The notes under the pieces are model-generated. The model did no database searches. It was not told the DNA's origin and worked only from the letters and a program-made list of their open reading frames with translations. Both the position numbers and the translations under genes were made by a program. Positions 54,902-64,000 of a stretch of 64,000 nucleotides of DNA are shown piece after piece. The DNA lies in NCBI GenBank assembly GCA_015680685.1, contig MNCI01022064.1, forward strand, positions 110,438 through 174,437, given 5' to 3'. Within the stretch, counting starts at the first letter, position 1. Each line of letters begins with the position of its first letter. Origin of the DNA: Gnetum montanum (Eukaryota > Streptophyta > Gnetopsida > Gnetales > Gnetaceae).

Positions 54902-56510
54902 ATAATTAAATTACATCAGAACTGAAAAGGAGATCCTAGTAGTGGTGTACATTCTTGAAAATTTTAGATATATTGTGCTTGGTTACCAAATCTATGTCCA
55001 CACTGATCATAGTGCCATCTGATTTCTTATGAACAAACCAACGATTGATCCTAGAGTGATAAGATGGCTTGTGATTCTTCAAGAATTTAACATCACAATA
55101 ATTAACAAGAAAGGAACAGAAAACATAGTAGTTGATCATTTATCAAGGTTGTAATGGGATTCAAACAATTGAGATGAACCTTTATCAAAATAATTTCCCA
55201 ATGAGGACTTGTTTACTAGAATAGTAAAGGCTATTGATTCAACAAAGAAGCCATGGACCACAGAGTACCTAACTTATTTAACAACACAAGAGCTTCTTGT
55301 TGAATGAATTAGAAGACAATGTAAGAAATTCCTTAATAAAGAAAAATGGTACATGGAAATCAATGGCAATTTGTACAAGATCTATGTAGATGTGTTCATT
55401 AGATGGTGTGTGCCAGCATATGACTAATAGAGAGTTTTACAAGACGTTCATCAAAGCCCATGTGGTGGCCACTACGCAGGGTACAAAATAGCACTAAAAT
55501 TCCTGATGGTAGGGTACTTTTTTCCTACTTGATTCAAAGATGTCCAATTTTCACACAATCTTATGAACACTACCAAAGAGATGGAAGAATTATGGGTAGA
55601 TATGAAGGGCAACAACACTAGATACAACCATTGGAACTTTTTGATATTTGGGGAATTGATTTTATGGGGCCCATTCAATTGATGTCAAATGGAAAAGTGT
55701 ATATTATTATGACTATGGATTACTACATAAAGTGGGCAAAGATAGCAATAGTAAAAGACTATACAGAAAAGACAGTTGTCAAATTTTTCCAACAACACGT
55801 GGTAAATAGATTCGGAGTACCAAGAATGCTTATATTAGATAATGGGACTCACTTCACCAATGCTACATTTAAAAATCTCATGCAACAACTGGGGGTGAAC
55901 CATAAGCTAATAACACCATATCACCCTCAAGAAAATGGTGAAGTCGAAGTTACTAACTGTGAAATTACTCAAATACTCACTAGGATAGTTAGTATGTTTA
56001 GAAGGGATTGGAGTACTAAATTACATGATGCTCTTTTGGCCTATAGGACATAAACTACTTATAGGGCACATACCATACGAGTTAGTCTATGGCAAGCTGT
56101 TAACACTTCCAATCTAGGTAGAGCTTCACACTTTAGCTACTGCCAGTGAACTTGACTTTAATCTAAGCTTAGCCCAAAAGGAACATCTAATGAACCTAAA
56201 TCTTTTAGATGAGAATCAGCTAGTATCACTTATGATTAGTGAAGTTCATATGCATTACTTCAACTTGAGGCACGATACATAGAGAAGGCATGTAATCATA
56301 CAACTAGGTGATAAGATCATTTATTATAATCCTAGTCATTTACACCAAAAAGCTAAATTTGAAACACTTTGGGAGGGACCATACATTATGCAAGCCACTT
56401 ATCCATCTGGTGCCTTACATATCCACCACCCATCTTGTTCACATAAGCTTATAATTGTCAATATCCAACAAGTTAAACCATATTACAAATATTCCAAGGA
56501 GTCTACCTGA
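54902..56510 (+). pseudogene. Ath-3 RNase H (partial) and integrase; catalytic triad present
   Basis: RNase H resumes after the Ath-6 LTR with NYITTEKEILVVVYILENF-like, YVHTDHSAI, FLMNKPTIDPRVIRW and KKGTENIVVDHLSRL. Integrase: SPCGGHYAGYK zinc-region piece, WGIDFMGPIQLMSNGKVYII, TMDYYIKW (Asp), ILDNGTHF (Asp), GEVEVTN (Glu), open over 140 codons at 55631-56053. A GPY module LWEGPYIMQ follows near 56365 and the end YYKYSKEST before TGA at 56508-56510. All three catalytic acids are present, unlike Ath-5 and Ath-6. Frame breaks still inactivate it. Confidence 0.85.
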
Positions 56511-58249
56511 TCTACCCACTAGTCTTCTACTTGTTCTATCTTCCATTTAACTGATCTTAATAATTATCATGGCATGTCCATCTAGAACTGTAGGTAACTT
56601 ATTGAATTTTTCATTTTCTTTCCATTTTTCACATTCTTTAATGTTTTCTCATTCTTTGATACTTTTTATTAAATTTTTGACATTCTTTGATATATCTTTC
56701 GATTCTTTGACATTTTTCATTCTTTTAATATTTTTCATTCTTTCAGAATTCTTACTATCTTTTTCAGCTTCTTCATACTTTCTTTTCAAACCCTTTGCAA
56801 ATAATTTTGATTGCTAATAAAACACATTAAGAATAAGGAAAGATGTAGTCTAATAAAGTAGGAATTTTTCTATGTTATGAAGCCATAAGGGATTGATTAT
56901 TTGAATAGTGAGCCCACATCATCCATCCATTTTATTCCATTAATAAGAGGTTCTTAGCATGGCTATAATGATATTCTTCTCATCATACAACTAAAAATAA
57001 ATTTATGATCATTATGCCTAAACAGAATAGAGAAGAAGCAAGAGGGAATGTAAAGGGTGTGACATCAAGGGGATTTGTGGATTCTTTTGGATTACCATTG
57101 TGAGTTCGATCATGTTGGTACGGTTGTATTATATCCTTGTAGATTTAATGAAAAATAGGAGCAAGAGTAAAATAAGTGTTTCCTTCCCATGTCATTGTAA
57201 AGGTTGACACTAGATAAACATAAAAAGAGCATAGAATAAGTTTCTAGAGGTCTCACTAGAAAAACATGTTACCCATGCCTAAATGTAGGCAATTTCTCAA
57301 AAATCTAAAAAAACGATTAAAAAGTACCATGAATAAACCACTCACTTGGACAATACACCAACTGATGATACTCCTTACAACTTTGATAGTCTTAGAATTG
57401 TAATTCCAAGAGATGAAACGATGCAATGTCATTGGAATGTGTTTTTGACTTGGTTTGAATCTTGGTTAGAAAGGCTATCAATTACTTTAACCACTAATAC
57501 AACACAAGAATTCATTATGCTTATTGTAAGACACCTCATGTTCAAATTTCTATCATCCCTTCTAATTCCATCTCATCTCACTGTTTTACTAATTAGAAAC
57601 TTGTGGTGTTATGTAACATATCATTATTTTTCTAATTTGGCGGTACTAACATGTGTGTTTGCTAAATAGGTATGCATTACATTCAACTCCTTAAGTACCT
57701 AAAGACACTTTTAGGCATGGTTATACAAGGGTATTAAGGGCTAGAGCTTGCTTTGGGGATGACCCACTTTTATAACTCTTGTATCTTATACCTACTAAGT
57801 GATTTCACATGATCTTGAACCTTATAGCATCAAAACATGTGAACACTTCCCATATCATTTACTCTCTTCATTCTCACAACAAGGATTTATTACCCTTCTT
57901 ATCCATCTTATGAACTTTCAAAATTTGCTAATGCCCAAAAGGTATTTTAGGGATAAGTATGAAGTGAAACTTAAAAGTTTTAATAAAAATCATTCATACT
58001 AATGCAAGAATACTTAAATAATGCTCTTAAGAAATCATAACCATTATTATGAGTCATACAGAAGGACAAAAATAGATAATTGTGAAGGGTTATAAGGAAA
58101 TTAACACTTATGAGGTAACTTTTTGGAAATTTATCTAACCCTATAGTCATAAACTAAGAACTTAATGTAACTAAGGGAATGAGTAAGGTATGGAACTATT
58201 AAGAATATATGAGAATACCTTAGTAATTCCAAATTCCTAATGATTGAAG
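56511..58249 (+). other. Ath-3 post-pol spacer and leader
   Basis: No recognised coding. It includes a T-rich stretch (56590-56780), the GGGTGTGACATCAAGGGGAT block (57055-57074) and the CTTTGGGGATGACCCACTT block (about 57752-57770). It ends TCCTAATGATTGAAG|ATG, which aligns with the acceptor of the other copies though CAG has become AAG. I see no U3-like block. The ORF 57346-57669 has no domain. Confidence 0.55.
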
Positions 58250-60963
58250 ATGACCTGAAAGAGAGGAGCACAAGAAGGACCCTCACAAGCTACAAGTAAT
58301 AGTCCAGGAGGCTAAGGAAGAGGCTAAACTAGAGGACAAGACCTAGAAAATGTGGAGCAAGAAGTCCAATTATTCAGTATCCATCAAGAAACCCCTACTA
58401 CTAGATAGTTAGTCCAACGAGAGGTAGAGGAACAACAAGTGAAAGGACAACATCTCATGTTGTCACAAGAATGCCTTTAAGCCATCTAAGAAAATTCCAT
58501 CTTGACCATAGTAATTGTAGAGTTGAACTTTGACCCATTTGTGGAGTTTACCTCAAAATTGATAAAGACACAACTTAAAGCATTACCATTATGACCCATC
58601 CTCTCTGAAAGTGGAAAATGGTATCTTAGGAAAACTTATTAATTTTGGCATAAGAATGAAGAGGGCACTATAGTCAACATTGGGGGAGTCTTAGTCTCAT
58701 TCGTAATAAAGGTGATAGTTGAAGCACTTGACATACCTAATGAAGAAGCAAAGGTAGCACAATTGTCTATCAAATCAGATTCTGAAACCATGAAGCTATG
58801 GCTAAAATGGGCATATGAAAAAGAGGATAATGGATATAACAAATTAACTTTGGAGGAAAGAATCTACTTCAAAATTGATACCTACTAATTATTCCCAATA
58901 AAGGGATTAAATAAAATATCTACTTCTGTGACTAGAGGAAGTGTGATCCTGATGGGAAAATACAATGCCAACCTTGCACAAATCTACTTTATGGAAATCC
59001 AAAGGCGATTAGAAGAAAGGAAGGTGGGAAAGCCGACACTTCCATTTCCTTGCCTTATCAAGATGTTATGCAAGCAATCTAGAATCCTAGGATACACTAA
59101 TGATGTTTGCAAGAGAGCACAGAATGCTTCATATGTTGGATTTCTTAAACCAGCACCTCCCAGGAAGGATAATGATGAAGAGAAAAAACAATAGTAGTAG
59201 TAACATTAGCAACAATAAGAACAACAACAATAGAAAGTCCCACCACCATCGCTGCAAGATTATAAACCATCAATGAGTCATCTACAATAGATTACAGAGA
59301 CTATTAGTTAAGGAATAAGGGAGGAGGAAAATCTTTATAGAGTTTTTGATAGTGCCATCCAAACCACAATTTCAGTTGATCCAACAAATGGACAAATTTT
59401 ACTATAATTAGGAGAAAAGGCCAATGGCCAAAATAGATCTTTTTGAATGCTACATCATTCCAAGTGGTGCTAGAGACTAGAGAGGGAGACATAATTGTGG
59501 TAATGCAGCACCAAGATGCAGCAGGAGTAGCAGAGGTGATCACTGATCACATTAAAGAATCTTTCAATGTACTTGTTGTACCATCGATAGACCTAACTAG
59601 AGGCAGAGATGCTCAAATGTTAACAAGAATCTCAATGACTCTTGCTAATCATGAATATGTGCTCAATTAACTGCTATAGATTAGGTAAGTGATGACAAAA
59701 ATTTTGAACTTCCTAAGTGACATCACTACAGTACAATTTGAACTCATTACTACCAAAGCTAAACTGGTCATGGTAGGGACAAGGGTAGAGCATGTAGAGA
59801 ATGAAATTTTGAGATTGCATGAAGATGTCACAACCCTAAGAGCTGAATGCAGAGACCCCACTCAATTCATTATGCCTAACCATGGAACAATTTAGAACAT
59901 AACAAATGAATTTCGTGACTAAGTAGAATAAATAAATGGAAAATGAGAAGGAGAAAGCCATGTGGAACACCTTAGTAGCAGAAGCCCAAACATATGCACA
60001 TGCTAAGACACTCATTGCAGTATAGGAGAAAAATAAACAACTTGCTATTGGAAATATGAGGTTGACCTCCATGGAAAAATAGAAAAACATCCTTAAAGAA
60101 AGCATCCATCAATTCAGAGAATAACATGTGAGAATCAACTAAGACATGAGGCATCTTACACAAGAAAAAAGAACCCTCTTGATGGAGGAGGTACGCACCA
60201 TCTGCCAAAAATCAACTATTGAAATCAATGTATGGCAAAATGAGGGAAAGAAACATGAAAGGCTCAAGAAATGCTTCCAGGATTAGGTGGGTATGTACAA
60301 GCAGATCAACGAAAAGAGATCTAGATGATGAAGGCTAGAATTAGCTCCATATCAATACAAAATCTTGACTGACAATCCATCCTAGATAGTTATTCCCTCG
60401 TCTACCAAGTAGAAGTTAAAACCAAAGACCTACAGATCAATAACCTAAAAGAATAGATGGAGTTGGCTAACCTTTGGTACACTAACTTGGCCATGTTAAT
60501 AGTAGGTAGGCCAAAAAATCAGCTAGAACAACAACTAGGCACCATGTACGCATTATACAAGAAAGAGTTTGTAAATCACAAAGATGCTTTACAAAATTTC
60601 GAAGTGGAAAACTCTGAATTAGAAGTAGTGAAGGTTGTTTACCAAGGGCAAAAGGACATCATAGCAAACGTGGCTAGAAGATTGTCTGACTACTGTGAAT
60701 TACATGAAAAGGCTAGAGCATTCAAAGAGGAGATGAGGTAGTTTGTGGCCTAGTACATCAAGGCCAATTAGATTTTTTCACAGCTGCTATTCCCATGGGA
60801 TGTACCCACTTTATGACACATTACAAAATAAGCATGGATATTGCATGACCCAAGAATTAAAGAAGAAAAGCTTTAGGAACTCCTAAACCAATACAAGTTT
60901 TAGAAGCTTGATGACAAGGGGAAGTAACCAATGGAGGAGCCATCACCACGAGGAACTACCTAG
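58250..60963 (+). pseudogene. Ath-3 accessory ORF, full length
   Basis: ATG at 58250, stop at codon 3, then KRGAQEGPSQA. NIGGVLVSFVIKVIVEALDIP and TRGSVILMGKYNANLAQIYF lead to LPFPCLIKMLC at 59039 (residue about 264, as in Ath-5). Then comes a Gln run broken by stops (59189-59233), VVMQHQDAAGVAEVITDHI (59490-59550), coiled coil (about 59700-60330), MELANLWYTNLAML with a further helix (60457-60741), an FPWDVPTL-like block near 60795 and the end MEEPSPRGTT before TAG at 60961-60963. The plant-transposon-protein-like region is clearest in this copy (58640-59190). Confidence 0.8.
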
Positions 60964-61182
60964 GCTACATTGAGCTTCACCAGATTTTGTTTTTTTTTTG
61001 GTCAAAATTATCATGTCATGTCCTATGTAAATTTTTGTAAAACACCACTATGGCATTCAAGAGTCATGTATATAGTTAGTCAATGTCATGTAGATAGTTA
61101 GTCAGTGTCATGTAAATCTACCTTCCAATTTTGTAAGGAACTCTATCCTCATTTTATTTTAACTTGAGGATGAGTTTTTAGT

Positions 61183-61196
61183 CAATTTTGGGGGTA
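61183..61196 (+). promoter_or_regulatory. Ath-3 polypurine tract
   Basis: CAATTTTGGGGGTA directly before the LTR start TGATAAAG. Confidence 0.6.
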
Positions 61197-62079
61197 TGAT
61201 AAAGTGAATATTTACCTACTATAATATCAAGTATTTGATATTGAAGCTACGATATCACATTTCCAATATTGGGAAACAAGCTACTATGTTAAATATTTGA
61301 TATCATAGACACCTACCTATAAAAAAAATCTTAGATGCATGGTCTAAATAACAATTCTCATCCACCCTTAGTGAAACTCTTCTAGTTTATTTTTGTGTGT
61401 TAGACTTAGTGATTAGAAGTCTGAATGCTCGCAGTGTAGTGTGAACTAGTCAACGACATCTTTATTCAAGGATTTTATACTTGGGCATAAGTGTGACTGG
61501 CAATAAAGATTGAGCTATTTTATACTATTGTAGCATTCTCCTATATTTACTAATTTACTTAAAATAATGTTTACTATTTCTCTAGTTAATTTTTACTTTC
61601 CCATGCACTTTACTTTTACTGTTGATAAGTGGAATGAGTATGACTCATCTTGAGCACTTATGTGTGATTTCTTGGTAACCTAGTGGTGCCATCGCTTAGT
61701 TTGCCTAGTAGTAAAGTACTTGGTAATCCCAATAGTAGTTGCATGAAGCCCAAGGTATGTACAAAAGGTCAAGATTGAATACTCATCGCACTAGGCTAGA
61801 CTAGATTCATTTACTATTTTCTTTACACTTAGAAAAATTTTTCACTTTACCATGTTTACTAGGAGTAGCAATGACCCACCAACATCAACTTATCATATAT
61901 ATCACTAAGAGTGAAACCATACGCATTGATTATACTAGCTCCATGTGGGAAGATAATGATTCCAAACTCTAATCGATTACTAGCATAATCACATTGCCTT
62001 CTCCATGGATTATGATTGGGCTATGCATGAACACTCGTATCTTGTATGTTTGGGTGTTGGATTACTCCACTACTCATCA
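61197..62079 (+). repeat. Ath-3 3' LTR (883 bp)
   Basis: TGATAAAGTGAAT...CTACTCATCA, followed by TSD AACAT. U3 has gatatc/caatatt words; a TATAAAAAAAA-type core lies near 61317. It matches the split 5' LTR (14870-15001 and 36654-36838) for the first 310 bp or so. Confidence 0.88.
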
Positions 62080-62084
62080 AACAT
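62080..62084. repeat. Ath-3 target-site duplication, right copy (AACAT)
   Basis: Identical to 14865-14869. Confidence 0.8.
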
Positions 62085-62465
62085 TATACTTAGAAATAAA
62101 AGAAAAGGAAGATCGATCTCTAAAATATTTTTATACAAAGATATAGTAAAGTTTTCTTGGTCAATAGAATAATGAAATAATGACAAAATAATAAGGCAAT
62201 AATAATTAGATACAAATGTGGTACTCGTAAACGTTTTTACCATTATGTTATCTCATTTATGAACCTAGTTTGCATACAATGTGTTGTTGAACAACATTAA
62301 GCAAATTAGCATAACTAGTGTCAAGATCCATACCTTCTAGGGTTTGAGTAGTAAATTCTTATGGATGATGCAACATATTTATTTGTAAAGACTACATGAA
62401 AAGATAAGTTAATAAGAAAAATAATTCTTACATTTTCCTAGCAATATTAGCAAAATAAATTTTTC
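62085..62465. other. AT-rich sequence, nothing recognised
   Basis: It continues the Ath-3 target sequence. No ORF, repeat or element end is seen before similarity to gag begins near 62466. Confidence 0.5.
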
Positions 62466-64000
62466 TAGTACACAAAGAAATTCAAATAGGATAGTATTGC
62501 TATGGTTGGTAGAGCCGCTTATAGTTGCTTTGAGGTAAGGTAAGCTCCTAGATAATTTCCTTTTGGTGAATTCTGGATTTAAGGCATGAACCATAGATTC
62601 CTTAAGGTGAAAACTAGACAACATCCCTTAATATTCTCATATTAACATACATCAAATCCTTCATCATTTGAATTAGAGTTGGTAGCCTCTTCTATTACTA
62701 TTATTTTTTCCTTTGACTAGTAGTAGTTCTTTCTTGCATCCTGTTTTCTTCCTCCTATCCTTTTCTGTAGCTATACCTTATTTTGAATTTTCCTCCATAT
62801 TTTCCAATATTGTTTAAAAGTTTTCATCAAATGAATTCTAGAATTTATCAACCTTTTCCAAAATTTCAATTATCGACTTTTGGATTAACAAGATTTTTCT
62901 TTGAACCACCTCTTCTAATGATGCCTATTTTTCTAGTTCATAGACATGAATCTATTTTTTATGGAGAGAGGGATCTCTATTATATTCCTAAGCACACTCT
63001 CTTTATTAATTCTCATTCCTTCTTTGCTACCTAATCAATCACCCTATGAATTTGATGGGCTCTCATGTTTCAAAGTCTTCCTTGAGCATAGACTCCAAGA
63101 GTTTTCCTTATCTTGCTTTGAGTCCATTTATAACGTGACACATTTACTCTCTCTAAGAGAAGGCATGACCTAGGCATCTATGTAATAGTGAGTAATACCT
63201 ACACAAGGCTTCATTAAGGGACTCATGATTTCCTTACCTTCATCCCTAGATCTACTTCCTTAAATTCGACAATTTTGAGTACATCTGATGTTTGTCATTA
63301 AAAATTTTCAACATTCTACTCCATCTTTTGACAGATTTTAGTTCTAAGGACTAGTAACAACTTTATGCTTCCTTGATGAGTGTCTTAGGAAATAATTTTA
63401 GCTTTTTCCATTCATTCTCTACATTTTTCAAAACACAAGCATCATGAATGGCTTGTAAAATGGTGCTGCAGATCAACATTATAGCCTTCCTTGAACTTAT
63501 GAATGTTATTCATGTTTAATTATTTGATTCAACTATTCTTCTAATGCCTAGTAGGAATGTAGAATACCTCCCTAATGTTAATTATATTGGAAGTAGCAAG
63601 TAAGAATTCATCATAATTATCTTTGTTCTCATGGTCTTTGTTATGACCATGCCCCCTTCTATGATGCCTACTATGGCTTCTTTCAACTCTATATCATGTT
63701 TCTTGATTGTGTCTACCATCTCTTTCTCCATTCCTAAGATGGTCTCTCTAATCACCTCTACTATATCATTTTCCACTAACTCTTCTTTCTAAGTCACATT
63801 CATCCTCATCAGAATTGGACGAAAATGATCTTGAGGAAGATGAAGAATTAAGAGTTTTCAACTTGCTCTTCTTTCATGAAGCCTTTGATCATCTCAACTT
63901 AGTCTAATGAAAAATCTAGGCCTAGAGGTCCTTCTTATGTTGGGTCTTTTCATCCCTTTTTCTTGGTTACTAGCCAAAGTCAAATATAACCATATATTTT
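62466..64000 (-). pseudogene. Ath-8: heavily decayed gag of an Athila-like element
   Basis: The minus-strand reading aligns with Ath-2 gag in order: a knuckle remnant C-stop-YENIKGCC (about 62630), charged linker, gag core (63560-63050) with LFPKTLIKEA, SLELKSVKRW, IFNDKHQMYSKLSN and YYSLLHRCLGHAFS, then a charged N-terminal stretch running off the window. Almost every segment has stops, and many lie where relatives have Gln or Trp. No LTR or pol is seen. It is the oldest-looking copy in the window. Confidence 0.75.

Larger units (their letters stand above)
14870..62079 (+). mobile_element. Ath-3: outermost element of the nest (plus strand, interrupted and partly deleted)
   Basis: The pieces are a 5' LTR start (14870-15001, resuming at 36654 after Ath-4 and ending near 36838), RNase H-integrase (54902-56510), post-pol spacer, accessory ORF (58250-60963), polypurine tract and 3' LTR (61197-62079). 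The two LTR pieces match the 3' LTR in order, and TSD copies AACAT flank the whole. The rest of the 5' LTR, gag, protease and RT are gone. A deletion joins the 5' LTR directly to the RT of Ath-6, which had inserted in RNase H. All of 14870-62079 is therefore one old insertion holding Ath-4, -5, -6 and -7. Confidence 0.8.

Noticed and set aside
59189-59233. Stop-codon recoding (TAG as Gln)
   Set aside because: Stops also replace Trp, frameshifts and deletions are common, and different copies have stops at different places. Mutational decay explains them better.

Overview
This is plant nuclear DNA made almost entirely of nested LTR retrotransposons. The elements have gag-protease-RT-RNase H-integrase order, 5-bp target-site duplications (TSDs), TG...CA LTRs of about 0.75-0.95 kb, an FMDDFSxYG-type RT box and primer-binding sites resembling the complement of plant tRNA-Asp. 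Together these point to the Athila branch of Ty3/gypsy. No host gene was recognised. The host is probably a large-genome seed plant, perhaps a gymnosperm; this is a weak inference from repeat density and decay. I name the elements Ath-1 to Ath-8.

Layout: Ath-1 (1-3795, minus, 3' part outside the window) and Ath-2 (4179-10415, minus) both interrupt a Helitron-like coding fragment (3796-4173). AT-rich sequence with local duplications and no recognised gene follows (10421-14864). Ath-3 (14870-62079, plus, TSD AACAT) is the outer shell of a stacked nest. Ath-4 (15002-36653, minus, TSD ATGGT) sits in its 5' LTR. Ath-5 (17687-30917, minus, 13.2 kb, the only copy with two LTRs and every domain) sits inside the accessory ORF of Ath-4. 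Ath-6 (36839-54901, plus, 5'-truncated) sits in the RNase H of Ath-3. Ath-7 (37096-46399, minus) sits in the RT of Ath-6. A decayed gag, Ath-8 (62466-64000, minus), lies beyond the nest.

The most interesting system is the 3' part of these elements. After pol come a conserved non-coding spacer, an LTR-U3-like block with its own TATA box, a short leader exon, an intron-like segment whose acceptor AG abuts the ATG, and then an accessory ORF (aORF) of about 940 codons. The aORF has a basic N-terminus, a plant-transposon-protein-like domain with an LPFPxLIxxLC motif, a module with a VMQHQ motif, a long coiled coil and a conserved C-terminal block. The motif family of the U3-like block matches the LTR of the same element (gatatc/caatat type in Ath-4 and Ath-7; tcgatg/ggcc type in Ath-5 and Ath-6), which suggests the two promoters evolve together. 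Two elements (Ath-4, Ath-7) lack protease and RT-integrase with the same junction but keep gag, spacer, promoter and aORF, as expected of a non-autonomous subfamily.

No copy is intact. Gag is broken everywhere, although the gag core is open in Ath-2 and Ath-4. Catalytic residues are lost in several pol genes, and many stops are TAG or TAA where an intact copy has Gln or Trp. A 100-base run of N lies at 31698-31797.
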